IMG/VR virus record: IMGVR_UViG_3300035670_000882
Location: 1-31,779 of that record
Direction: 5' to 3' (one strand)
Source: a virus
Length of the DNA: 31,779 nucleotides
The position numbers were made by a program, and so were the translations under genes. The notes under the pieces are model-generated. The model saw only the letters and a program-made list of their open reading frames with translations. It was not told where the DNA came from and did not search any database. Positions 21,179 to 29,306 of this stretch are shown here, piece by piece (position 1 is the first letter of the stretch; every line of letters starts with the position of its first letter).

Positions 21179-21780
21179 TAGGCGACCATCACGGAGTTCA
21201 GGCGGTAATCCTCCAACAGCCCGACAGCGGTGGGGTGGAGGGAAGTGCGAAGCCGGATGATGCCGGTTTCGGCGAACGGGGTCGCACCGAACGGGGCGTC
21301 CACCGACTTGAACACATGAATCGTCTGGAGGATCGTGGCCTGCTTGACCGGGTCGGGGATGGTGGACCAACCCCAGCGGGCGGTGATCCGCACCAACGCC
21401 TGCCCGTAGTCGCGGGGGAAATACAGCGACCGGATCGCACGGATCGTCGTGAACGGGCGATAGGAACCGTTGATCAGCCCGTTGAGCGGCTCGAGCTGGT
21501 AGTCGGCGGCAACCCATGTCTGGGAGAACGTGCCGGTGGCACCCGGATCGGTTTCCACGATCAGCCCGGTCGTCACCGAGATGTCATCGGTCTGGACGAG
21601 GTACGGGTTGTCGGCAACATACACACGGGCGGACACCGTCGAATCCTGAACGAACACCCGGTTGCAGTATTCCTGCACCTGACTCGTCGCCGCGGACAGG
21701 GCCACGTCAATCCGGAGGTCGTCGACGGCGTCCTGGATTCCGAGGGCGTTCTTCACGTCCTGACGGGTGCAAATTGCCAC
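21178..21780 (-). CDS. Head-tail connector (gp6-like adaptor)
   Basis: 200 residues from GTG 21780, with AGGAGA 8 bases upstream. The N-terminal helices (CTRQDVKNALGIQDAVDDLR, then VDVALSAATSQVQEYCNRVF) are characteristic of HK97 gp6-like adaptor proteins that bind below the portal. A beta insertion in the middle is larger than in short relatives. In most phages this gene follows the capsid gene closely; here the glycosyltransferase cassette separates them. Confidence 0.75.
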   Translation of the reverse strand: MAICTRQDVKNALGIQDAVDDLRIDVALSAATSQVQEYCNRVFVQDSTVSARVYVADNPYLVQTDDISVTTGLIVETDPGATGTFSQTWVAADYQLEPLNGLINGSYRPFTTIRAIRSLYFPRDYGQALVRITARWGWSTIPDPVKQATILQTIHVFKSVDAPFGATPFAETGIIRLRTSLHPTAVGLLEDYRLNSVMVA

Positions 21781-21789
21781 AGTCGTCTC

Positions 21790-22635
21790 CTAGCCCCGCT
21801 GAGGGGTTCGCCACCAAAAGAAGTGCGCCACCAGCGCAACAACCACCCATTCTGCCCCAATATGGGTTGACGCTGCCACCGCCATTGCGGGGCCGGCAGC
21901 GTGAGCGACAAGGCGCACATGATCCGTCGCCCCGAGCAGTTGCAGGTGCGCCACGACGAGGACGACGATCAACTGCCACGGTGCGTCATACAAACCGACC
22001 AGGGTGACGCCGAACGGGGCGACGAACCACCAGGCGTCGCGGGCGTGCGGAAGATGCCGAGGCCATGCGGTGCGGATCGGGTGGTCAGCGATTTCTTGGA
22101 ACATGGGGCCGAACGGCGACGGACCCGGTCGGGCAACCACGGCCCGCACCGCCGGGGCCGCCAGGGCGATCAAAGGTACCGGCGACATGACCCACAGGGC
22201 GGGCCAGATCGGGGCGGATTCTTTGATCATGCCCGCCACGGTGAACAGGGCGACAGCCAAAGGCCACCAGCCGTGTTCGAGCGCGGCAACCCCCAACAGG
22301 TTCAGGGCGGTAGTGGGCAGGTCGACCCCGACGGGGATCACCACATTGGGGCCGAGGATGCCGGGGAGGCCGATGATCAGGCCGGCGACGAGGACCGCCT
22401 GATACAGCTCGTCACCCGCTGCCAGACGCCACCAGCCCGCTCCTAAGGCGATGAGAGGCCACGAAACCGCCCAGATGGCCCACCACCGCCACATGACGTT
22501 TCGGCACGCCCACGGAAGCAACCAGCGCAGATAGAACGGGCGTGGCGTCGGCTTCCCCTCAACCATGAGCCACATGTGGGCGGCGTCAGGGCCGAGGGGT
22601 ATCTGGCGGCCAGTCGAGGTCAGAAACATGAACAT
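21790..22635 (-). CDS. Polytopic membrane protein of the glycosylation cassette
   Basis: 281 residues from ATG 22635 (TGATG overlap, GGGAGGA just upstream). After a polar start containing KPTPRPFYLRWLLPWACRN come about seven or eight hydrophobic spans (AIWAVSWPLIALGAGWWRLA, AVLVAGLIIGLPGILGPNVV, VVVALVAHFFWW and others). The PFYLRWLLPW segment recalls GT-C-type membrane glycosyltransferases or lipid-sugar proteins, but no catalytic motif can be confirmed. Neighbouring two soluble glycosyltransferases, it may supply or move a lipid-linked sugar. A membrane protein in the middle of head genes is unusual. Confidence 0.65.
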   Translation of the reverse strand: MFMFLTSTGRQIPLGPDAAHMWLMVEGKPTPRPFYLRWLLPWACRNVMWRWWAIWAVSWPLIALGAGWWRLAAGDELYQAVLVAGLIIGLPGILGPNVVIPVGVDLPTTALNLLGVAALEHGWWPLAVALFTVAGMIKESAPIWPALWVMSPVPLIALAAPAVRAVVARPGPSPFGPMFQEIADHPIRTAWPRHLPHARDAWWFVAPFGVTLVGLYDAPWQLIVVLVVAHLQLLGATDHVRLVAHAAGPAMAVAASTHIGAEWVVVALVAHFFWWRTPQRG

Positions 22636-23270
22636 CAGTCCTCCCGATGGTGGTGGTGGTAGGTGAACGCCGGGTTCTCCCAAAATCCACCGGGCAAATC
22701 GGCCACCTTCAGGTCATACAACCGGACGATGTACGGGAAGGACAGTTGGTCTTGGTAGGTCAGCGTGTCGTTGTGTGCAAACCACTGTGCCGCCGCCAAC
22801 CGCGGTCGCACACCCGCCGCCCACCCAAGAATCCCCGTCTGCCACAAACCACCATGCGGGGGCATCTTCCGTCGGCGGAGGAAGTCCATCTGTGCGCCGA
22901 TGGGCTGACCTGCGTACTTCAGCAACGGCACCGAGGCGGCGACCTCCTCGTAGACACAGTCGCGGTGAATGTGGCGGAGGAGCGCAACGTCGTGGGTTTC
23001 CAACAGCTCCTCGATCTGGATCAAATACTCCAGGTCGCGCCACTGAATCGACCCATCCAACCACAGGGCTTTACCATCGGTCGGTGGGTGGCAACGGTGC
23101 CACTTCGCGGACAGCCGCGGATGATCAAACCGGCCCGCTTCCCAGCGCACCTCCCACCCGTTCGGCTCGAGGTTCGGGTTGTCGGTGAACGCCACCCACT
23201 CCACACCCTGCATCGTCGGGTGCGGACGCAGGGTGTCATAGTCCCCATAAATCGCCGTGTAGACGATCAT
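22635..23270 (-). CDS. DUF616-type glycosyltransferase-like protein
   Basis: 211 residues. MIVYTAIYGDYDTLRPHP, EWVAFTDNPNLEPNGWEVRW, PRLSAKWHRCHP, then KALWLDGSIQW match the DUF616 (TOD1/MUCI70-like) group. These are nucleotide-sugar glycosyltransferases in which the LDG-type aspartate takes the place of DxD. Family relatives occur in plants and bacteria. It ends with FTYHHHHRED. Start and stop both form TGATG overlaps, tying the three cassette genes together. Acceptor unknown. Confidence 0.75.
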   Translation of the reverse strand: MIVYTAIYGDYDTLRPHPTMQGVEWVAFTDNPNLEPNGWEVRWEAGRFDHPRLSAKWHRCHPPTDGKALWLDGSIQWRDLEYLIQIEELLETHDVALLRHIHRDCVYEEVAASVPLLKYAGQPIGAQMDFLRRRKMPPHGGLWQTGILGWAAGVRPRLAAAQWFAHNDTLTYQDQLSFPYIVRLYDLKVADLPGGFWENPAFTYHHHHRED

Positions 23271-24634
23271 CAGCCGAACTGCTTCAACCGCTTCTGGAAC
23301 AACCGCCGATCCTGCTCCGCAAACCTGGACCCCACCTCGTACACCTCGTCCTTTGCGGCCTTGCCGACCATCGGGTGAAAATGCTCCACCTCCGACGCCA
23401 ACGCCGCCTGAAACTGGCGACGCTGTTTCGCCGCGGTGATGATCTCGTCGTCAACGAACCAGTGCCGGTACCCCTCATGGCAGATCACACCAGGACCATC
23501 CCACGACGCACCCACCTGATCGATGTAGTCGCGACGGATCAACGGGTGTGTGGCATGTTCCCCGCGCATCACCCTCGGGTTCGCCAAATCGTTCGTCCCG
23601 ACCACCGACACCTGATAGCGGCGAGCAATGTCCTGCGCCTGATCCAACCAGCCGGCACGGAACCGCACGTCGTCACCGACCAACAACACCCACGGGTTGC
23701 TCGAGCGGTGATAGGCAAAGTTGACCTTCTCGGCGAACGTGCCGTCACGGAAACACACCTCGCCACCCAACGCCATCACCAACTCATGCTTCGCGTGATC
23801 GTCCTCGTTCAACACCCACAGCGGGCGCGCCAACCCGGTCGACGCCACCAACGACTCCATCAACGGGGCCACATTGTCCATCCGACCCGGCAACGACGGC
23901 ACGATCACATCGACCCGCTCCCGCGCCGGCGGAGCCACAAACGACGCCCAAAAATCCGACTCACCCAACCACAACTGCTTCAGATGGGTGGTGCGAATCC
24001 CAGTGTGAACGTGCAACGGAATGTCCAACGCCTGCGTCCGAACAAAGAACGAAATGTCCTCACCCATCACCGAATCATCCGTTCCGGTGACACGGGTGAA
24101 CCATGTCGGGCCGTAGTTCTCCAGCACCAGCTCGGCAACGCGGCGGTGGATCAGCAGCATCGCGGCACCCGTCGCAGCGCACTGCACCAACGAATTCACC
24201 GGATAATGGGCGCGACCCGTGAACCGCCAATGACCATCATCGTGCTGGATGTAGTCAAAGATCGTCGGGCGGGGCACACACCGGAACCCGTGCGAACCAT
24301 CGTCGAACGCTTCCCGCTGTGCGAAACACAACCCGCCAACGATCGGACGTTGCATTGGATCGGCAACCGACAACAACTGGTCCAGCACCACCGGTTCGAA
24401 TCCCATGTCGGCATCAACCATCAGCACCCACTCGGCGTCCGACTCCAACAACGACTGCATCAACTTGTTCCGACCCTCAGGCAAACCTCCCGTGGCGCAC
24501 TTCACCGACGACCACGAATGCAACCGGTGACCATGCGACAGGTCGTAGCCGACCAACGCCATCAGCGACTTGTGGAAAGATGCGGCGATTTCGTTCGGGT
24601 GCAAATACCCGAACATCACATCCTGCTTAGCCAC
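23270..24634 (-). CDS. Two-domain GT-A glycosyltransferase
   Basis: 454 residues from GTG 24634; longer frames upstream are Arg/Cys-rich nonsense. Domain 1 (about 1-235) is a GT2-like fold with GGLPEGRNKLMQSLLES, WVLMVDADMG (DxD at D74/D76) and GEDISFFVRT late in the domain. Domain 2 (from about 241) starts again with VDVIVPSLPGRMDN, then PWVLLVGDDVRF (D321/D322) and a GYRHWFVDDEI motif, so it looks like a second GT-A domain. The protein could add two sugars or polymerise. It lies directly after the small capsid-associated gene. Confidence 0.8.
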   Translation of the reverse strand: MAKQDVMFGYLHPNEIAASFHKSLMALVGYDLSHGHRLHSWSSVKCATGGLPEGRNKLMQSLLESDAEWVLMVDADMGFEPVVLDQLLSVADPMQRPIVGGLCFAQREAFDDGSHGFRCVPRPTIFDYIQHDDGHWRFTGRAHYPVNSLVQCAATGAAMLLIHRRVAELVLENYGPTWFTRVTGTDDSVMGEDISFFVRTQALDIPLHVHTGIRTTHLKQLWLGESDFWASFVAPPARERVDVIVPSLPGRMDNVAPLMESLVASTGLARPLWVLNEDDHAKHELVMALGGEVCFRDGTFAEKVNFAYHRSSNPWVLLVGDDVRFRAGWLDQAQDIARRYQVSVVGTNDLANPRVMRGEHATHPLIRRDYIDQVGASWDGPGVICHEGYRHWFVDDEIITAAKQRRQFQAALASEVEHFHPMVGKAAKDEVYEVGSRFAEQDRRLFQKRLKQFG

Positions 24635-24869
24635 GCTTTGTAGCCCGCTTCTCACCCGGAGCCGCCGACGCCGACTCCACAGGGCGGGAACGCTCCCCAC
24701 GGATCTTCGGCGGCATCTCCGCAAACAAATCAGGGCGTGACACGACGAACGGGTCGTCGGCATACCAGGCTTCCCCGGCGAGCATCGACACCAGCAACCC
24801 GGTGTGCGGGTTCGAGGTGGACAGCGACGCCTGAGCAAAAACGATTCTTGGTGCGGTCATGGCGGTCAT
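24627..24869 (-). CDS. Small head-associated protein
   Basis: 80 residues (ATG 24869, or ATG 24860). The core APRIVFAQASLSTSN...SMLAGEAWYADDPFVVSRPD...LFAEMPP resembles short proteins that follow the major capsid gene in many actinophages, where 'ST' and 'DDP' segments are conserved; their role is unclear, possibly head completion. The tail is low-complexity. Its stop overlaps the glycosyltransferase GTG by 8 bases. Confidence 0.6.
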   Translation of the reverse strand: MTAMTAPRIVFAQASLSTSNPHTGLLVSMLAGEAWYADDPFVVSRPDLFAEMPPKIRGERSRPVESASAAPGEKRATKRG

Positions 24870-24902
24870 TTTCCTTCCGGGCAGTAACAGGTTGGGCGAT
24901 GC

Positions 24903-24938
24903 CCCCGCCGGTCGACCGCCCGATACATACCGGCGGGG
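24903..24938 (-). other. Perfect 10-bp inverted repeat after the capsid gene
   Basis: CCCCGCCGGT and ACCGGCGGGG flank 16 bases. It is the second of two strong hairpins between the capsid gene and its follower. No U-run follows on the transcript. It might hold back 3' exonucleases and protect the capsid message. Confidence 0.55.
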
Positions 24939-24959
24939 AGCGCACCAAGGATAGCCGAA

Positions 24960-24983
24960 GGGCCGGGACCGAAGCCCCGGCCC
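24960..24983 (-). terminator. Terminator-like hairpin with UUCG tetraloop, downstream of the major capsid gene
   Basis: On the transcript GGGCCGGGGC-TTCG-GTCCCGGCCC forms a 10-bp stem (one G-U pair) capped by a C(UUCG)G tetraloop, starting 46 bases after the capsid stop. The U-tract is weak (TTCGG), so partial termination or processing is more likely than a full stop, and the head-tail genes downstream still need expression. Confidence 0.6.
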
Positions 24984-25028
24984 TCAAGCCGAACGTGGTT
25001 CTCATCCACCCGCGAGGGGTGGGTTGGA

Positions 25029-26408
25029 TCAGGTGTTCTGGAGGAGGCGGAACGCCGCGTCGTTCACGGAGTCGAATCCGTGACGTGCGTAGGCGAACCA
25101 GCCGCGGGCACCCAGCGGGCGACCGTTGGTGACACCGAACAGGTGGGGGACCAGCTCGACCGTCATGCCGGCGCGCTGCGCCACCACGTAGTTCGAGAAG
25201 TCGCCGACCACCAGGATGTTCGCTGCACCGGTCGTCCCGGTGAACTCCGGGGCGTAGTCCGACGTGATGATCGGACGACCCAGAAGGGTTCCGACACCAC
25301 CAGCGGCGAGGTTCACCGTGTAGTACGCACCGTCGGAGTCGGCCGCGAACTTGCGGATCTCGTTCTCCACCGAGGTCGACATGACCCAGGTTGCACGGCT
25401 GCGGTACCGCTCCGGCAGAGCCTTCCACACCTTGAGGATGTCGACTGCGCCGAGCGCACCGTCGGTCGTCACAGCAACCTCCGAGCCGGCGGTGGCGTCG
25501 ATCGCGGTGAAGATACCAACCGGGGTGGTCCCGGTCATGGTCTGCTTGGCAACGAGGTCGACGTAGCCCTGGTCGAGAAGACGGCGCATCTCCTCGGCGA
25601 AGCCGGGGTAGTCCTGACCGATCTCGATCGAGTACGGAATGAACCCACGCGCCGAGTAGACGTCGATCGACGGCTGAGCCAGCGTCGGGGAGTCATCGGA
25701 CACCTCTTCGAGCTCCGCGTCGTACGACCAGGCGGTGCCAGCCGAGCTGACGCCGTTCCACTTGTCGGTCGTGATCGTGACCACCCGTGCCACCGACAGC
25801 AGCGGGGCATCCGCCGCACCCGAAGTAAGGATAATTGAGGGATCGATGAGAACGGGAACCCCGTACCCTCCCGCGGAGTCGGCACCCGACATCGCACGGA
25901 ACTCGTTGATCGCCTGCGCCTCCTCAGCGGTGTACGCCGGGTTCGTCTGGGTGACACCCTTCATGAACGCCGAACGGTACGCCTCGTTCTCGGTGAGAAC
26001 CAGACGCTTGGCGATCTCGCCACCGTCGGTCACCTCGTTACGGGTCGCCAGCAGGGTCTCCAGGTGACGCTCCTGATGGGCGCCGAGACGGGCCTTCTCA
26101 GCGATGCGGAGGGCGGCGTCACGCATTTCCTTGCGGGATGCGCGGCGAACGTCCACCGACTCGTCATTGGACTTGATGATCTGGGGTGCGTCGAAACCGG
26201 CGGCACGCTCGGTCACAACCGACTTCGCGGCTGCGATGCGTGCGGCGCGGGCCTCAGCGGCATCCAGTTCGGCCTTGCGGGCCTCGAACTCCTCGAGCGC
26301 GGCGTCCAAACGGGCGTCGTCCTCCGGGGAGATGTCGTCGGCAGCTGCGAGCTTCTCGATTTCGCTCTGAAGCGCAGCAACCTTGGAACGAAGCTCTTCC
26401 ATGAGCAT
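25029..26408 (-). CDS. Major capsid protein (HK97 fold)
   Basis: 459 residues. Residues 1-60 are a coiled coil (ELRSKVAALQSEIEKLAAAD, ALEEFEARKAELDAAEARAA), the delta/scaffold segment normally removed by the prohead protease. From about residue 150 the HK97 shell domains follow: GGYGVPVLIDPSIIL, ARGFIPYSIEIGQDYPGF, the KALPERYRSRATWVMSTS helix-strand and VGDFSNYVVAQRAGMTVELV. ATG 26408 forms a TAATG overlap with the protease; ATG 26402, two codons later, has better spacing to AAGGAAG. Two strong hairpins follow. Confidence 0.93.
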   Translation of the reverse strand: MLMEELRSKVAALQSEIEKLAAADDISPEDDARLDAALEEFEARKAELDAAEARAARIAAAKSVVTERAAGFDAPQIIKSNDESVDVRRASRKEMRDAALRIAEKARLGAHQERHLETLLATRNEVTDGGEIAKRLVLTENEAYRSAFMKGVTQTNPAYTAEEAQAINEFRAMSGADSAGGYGVPVLIDPSIILTSGAADAPLLSVARVVTITTDKWNGVSSAGTAWSYDAELEEVSDDSPTLAQPSIDVYSARGFIPYSIEIGQDYPGFAEEMRRLLDQGYVDLVAKQTMTGTTPVGIFTAIDATAGSEVAVTTDGALGAVDILKVWKALPERYRSRATWVMSTSVENEIRKFAADSDGAYYTVNLAAGGVGTLLGRPIITSDYAPEFTGTTGAANILVVGDFSNYVVAQRAGMTVELVPHLFGVTNGRPLGARGWFAYARHGFDSVNDAAFRLLQNT

Positions 26409-27856
26409 TACTTCCTTTTCAGGTTGAGCAGGGCCGCAGCCCTGCGTTGATTCTTGGAACGAGTCGAGTGACCAGGTTCGGTCGGCTCGTCTACAGGTTC
26501 AGCGGCCAACTGGGCGGGGTCGGTGCCGGCAGCAAGCAACACAGCAATCTCTTGCCGTGTCTCCGGATCAGCGAGCGCAGTGAGAACTTCTCGGCTGCGA
26601 ACACCAACGGAGGTTTGCTCGTATGCGGGGAACACTACAGGGCCAGCCTCATACAGCGCAATCTCACTGATCGTGCGTTCCGGCATCTTGTCCGCACCGC
26701 GACGCCACTGGTCCTTGATGACCCGGAACCGGAACGACATGCCGGTGATCGCACCGTCGCGGATCGCGTCGCGCACCGGCTCGACCAGCCAGTTGTCGGA
26801 CAGGCGACCGCGGACGAACAGACCGTTCTCGTCCTCGCGGAGGCTGGTGAACACCCCGAGCGGGATCGACCCGATCAGCGGGTGCGTGCCGTGATCAAAC
26901 TGAAGAACCGGCATCCGCTCCGACAGCGTTTTCTTGAACGCACCGGGGGCGATCCGCTCACGGAACGTCCCTTCCCACGAATCAATTTCGGTCCAGGCGT
27001 CAAACACCGCCGCGTAACCCTCAAGGGTGTTCCCGTCGGAACCTTCCGCAGCCTCGAACGACATCTGGCGCACCAAATTGTCCTTCGGAGCCTCGAACCG
27101 GAACTCTTCATCTTCCATAGTGCTAGACCTTTCAGCTTTGATCTGCTCAGACTTTGTCTCGAACCATTCACGGGCAGGTTGCGGGTCGAGCGGATCAATA
27201 CCCCACAAATAATGCGCCACCGCACCAGCACCCGGCCACCCATCAGCATCCGCGTCACTGTTCTGCGCCGCATCCAAATCAACAGCGTGACGGGCACCCC
27301 ACGCCGCCGCCCGAACAACCTTGTCCTCCGAAATGTTCCCCGCCGCCATCTCACGGGCCTCACGGATCGTGCGGGGCACCAACCCGTCACCACCGAACCC
27401 TTCCTCACGCAACTCCAACCCACGGGTCGCAGCGTCACGGATGTACTGGGGCAGATCGAGTGTCACCTGACGGTACTGATCTTCTTCGTCGTCCTTCGCC
27501 GCCGCGGCCTCAGCGGGTTGCCATGCGTCGCAGTAGAAGTCGCCGCGCACATAATCATCCCAACGGGAACACCACACGCTCACCCCATCGGGGGCCACCA
27601 TGGACTCATCGTAGAAGGCGCAGTTTCCACAGGCCCGGCCCTCCGGCACGTCGTCCGAGACAGCCGGACGGTATGCCTCCGGCAACGCACGCACCGACCG
27701 CTCCCCACCCGGCTCGATCCCCTCAGCAATCGAAACAGCAACCATCTGATCAACCGCATCACCTTTCGTTGTGTGGCACCCGATCACCTCACCGTCAGCC
27801 TTCACAACCGCCCACCCCGAGCAATCAGGGTTGTTGTCCTCGATGAAGTACGGCAT
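26408..27856 (-). CDS. Prohead protease with N-terminal cysteine-cluster domain
   Basis: 482 residues. The C-terminal part is a U35/HK97-type capsid maturation protease: EGYAAVFDAWTEI, FRERIAPGAFKKTL, LQFDHGTHPLIGS (H322), GAITGMSFRFRV (S374) and LYEAGPVVFPAYEQT. Before it lie about 246 extra residues: a short leader (GCHTTKGDAVDQMVAVSIAE), a cysteine module C76, C79, C96, C109 resembling high-potential iron-sulfur proteins, and a helical part (LVPRTIREAREMAAGNISED...VAHYLWGIDPLDP). An internal ATG at 27118 (M247) has its own Shine-Dalgarno and would give a 236-residue protease alone. It cleaves the capsid delta region during maturation. Confidence 0.85.
   Translation of the reverse strand: MPYFIEDNNPDCSGWAVVKADGEVIGCHTTKGDAVDQMVAVSIAEGIEPGGERSVRALPEAYRPAVSDDVPEGRACGNCAFYDESMVAPDGVSVWCSRWDDYVRGDFYCDAWQPAEAAAAKDDEEDQYRQVTLDLPQYIRDAATRGLELREEGFGGDGLVPRTIREAREMAAGNISEDKVVRAAAWGARHAVDLDAAQNSDADADGWPGAGAVAHYLWGIDPLDPQPAREWFETKSEQIKAERSSTMEDEEFRFEAPKDNLVRQMSFEAAEGSDGNTLEGYAAVFDAWTEIDSWEGTFRERIAPGAFKKTLSERMPVLQFDHGTHPLIGSIPLGVFTSLREDENGLFVRGRLSDNWLVEPVRDAIRDGAITGMSFRFRVIKDQWRRGADKMPERTISEIALYEAGPVVFPAYEQTSVGVRSREVLTALADPETRQEIAVLLAAGTDPAQLAAEPVDEPTEPGHSTRSKNQRRAAALLNLKRK
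27118..27133 (-). promoter_or_regulatory. Internal ribosome-binding site and start for the protease domain
   Basis: AAAGGT lies 8 bases before the in-frame ATG at 27118-27116, at the junction between the Cys/helical extension and the protease domain. This supports a second, shorter product. Confidence 0.45.
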
Positions 27857-29142
27857 CAGACAGCCCCAGCCCCCGGTGCCTGCAACTGCACCGACAACGT
27901 CCCCGTATGCACCAACCGAGTCATGTCACCCGTCGTCACCGCATCAATGACGGACTGTGGCTCGAAACCACCGTCGACGAGGGTTCGCATTGTTTGGGCG
28001 TCGCGGGCGCGGATCTCCGCACCATCGAGGACATCTTCCTGCAAGAACGACACGTCACGGTCGTCGTACCACAAACGGGACGCCGGATCAGGTGGCGGCA
28101 CCAACGCCTGCAACGCACCAGCCGCCGACCGCCACAACGGGCGCACCGTCCCATCCGCAAACCGGCGACGAGCCGCCGTGTAATTCCCGGCGTTCAACGC
28201 CGAACCAGCCAACCCCTCCGAAATCCCAACGATCGACGCCGGCACACCAGCCGCCGCCGCAATCCTCGTCTCACCGGCACCCTGCACCGCCTTGAACGAC
28301 AACTGATCCAACGTCGCCCCAACAACCTTCACATCAGCACCCGAACCCAAATACAACGTCTTGAACGCCTGCGCCGCACCACGATGCCCCGACTCCATCC
28401 GCTCCCGAAACTTCTTAAACGACTCCTCCGACACCGACGGATCAAACTTCACCACCAAATTCGGCGTCGCACTATTGCGAAGATACGCGTGCTTGTAGGT
28501 GGTCATTTCCTGATCAGCGGACACATCCGGCAACACCGCACCCAACCACGACCGGCCCCGATAAGTGTGCGTCGGATCAGGCAACGGCTTGTAATGGCAC
28601 ACCTCCGACGGCTCGAAAAACGCCAACTCGGAACCGTCATCATCCGTGAACGAATACCCAACCAGCCGGCGACCAAACGGTTGACCAGACACCTGATCAA
28701 TCACATCCGCCGACGCCACCACCACACGGGTCGGGTCGAGACGCACCATCTCGCCACCGTTCAGCACCCAGTACGAGTTCCCGTACAGCGAGGCGTCAAC
28801 CTCCATGCGAGCAAGAAGATCACCCGTCGTTGCCCCGCGCCACGGCGTCTCGAGCTGCGCCAACACCGGTGTCCCGTACAACTCACCAGGGCGACCCGAC
28901 TGGTACCGCTGGAAACTGAACCGCGCCTCCGAAAACACCATCAGGCGCACCGAGATGCACGCCGCAACGATCGGATTCCGCTGCCCCTGGAGCGCGTTCA
29001 GTTCCTGCAACCCGCCTTGGGGAACAACGTATTGCATCCCGTTGAACGAGAACTCTTCCCACAGGCGCAGATAGTCCGGCCAAGAGAACTGACCGAACTC
29101 GCCACGGGCCTCACCGGCAGGACTGAACAAACGACCCAACAT
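27856..29142 (-). CDS. Portal protein (HK97 family)
   Basis: 428 residues from ATG 29142 (TGATG overlap). Typical segments are NPIVAACISVRLMVFSEARF, LLARMEVDASLYGNSYWVL, SWLGAVLPDVSADQEMTTYK, NLVVKFDPSVSEESFKKFRE and GETRIAAAAGVPASIVGISE with GSALNAGNYTAARRRFADGT. It forms the dodecameric ring through which the terminase packs DNA. The length is near the family norm. Its stop overlaps the protease ATG as TGATG. Confidence 0.92.
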   Translation of the reverse strand: MLGRLFSPAGEARGEFGQFSWPDYLRLWEEFSFNGMQYVVPQGGLQELNALQGQRNPIVAACISVRLMVFSEARFSFQRYQSGRPGELYGTPVLAQLETPWRGATTGDLLARMEVDASLYGNSYWVLNGGEMVRLDPTRVVVASADVIDQVSGQPFGRRLVGYSFTDDDGSELAFFEPSEVCHYKPLPDPTHTYRGRSWLGAVLPDVSADQEMTTYKHAYLRNSATPNLVVKFDPSVSEESFKKFRERMESGHRGAAQAFKTLYLGSGADVKVVGATLDQLSFKAVQGAGETRIAAAAGVPASIVGISEGLAGSALNAGNYTAARRRFADGTVRPLWRSAAGALQALVPPPDPASRLWYDDRDVSFLQEDVLDGAEIRARDAQTMRTLVDGGFEPQSVIDAVTTGDMTRLVHTGTLSVQLQAPGAGAV

Positions 29143-29306
29143 CAACGACCTCGCTCAACAGCCAAACCGAACAACAACAAACCAACCGCCAACACACCAC
29201 CCGCCGCAGGCCACGACACCGCACCCATCGACACAACCCCCACAATCAACCCCGACACCTGAAGGACCGTCGCCAAAAACAAACGAGAAAACCAGAAACG
29301 CATCAT
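29142..29306 (-). CDS. Small two-span membrane protein between terminase and portal
   Basis: 54 residues from ATG 29306 (TGATG overlap with the terminase stop), starting MMRFWFSRLFLATVLQVSGL and ending VLAVGLLLFGLAVERGR; two hydrophobic spans separated by a short turn. Overlaps at both ends support a real gene. Function unknown; membrane genes at this place are occasionally seen in actinophages. Confidence 0.55.
   Translation of the reverse strand: MMRFWFSRLFLATVLQVSGLIVGVVSMGAVSWPAAGGVLAVGLLLFGLAVERGR

Noticed and set aside
23375-24643. Plus-strand frame opposite the two-domain glycosyltransferase
   Set aside because: Low-complexity Arg/His/Gln translation; the minus strand has clear DxD-containing domains.
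26447-28183. 578-codon plus-strand frame opposite the protease and portal
   Set aside because: Its sequence is the antisense shadow of the protease, has no recognisable motif and no Shine-Dalgarno support.
27907-29262. 451-codon plus-strand frame opposite the portal gene
   Set aside because: Arg/His-rich shadow; the portal on the minus strand is certain.
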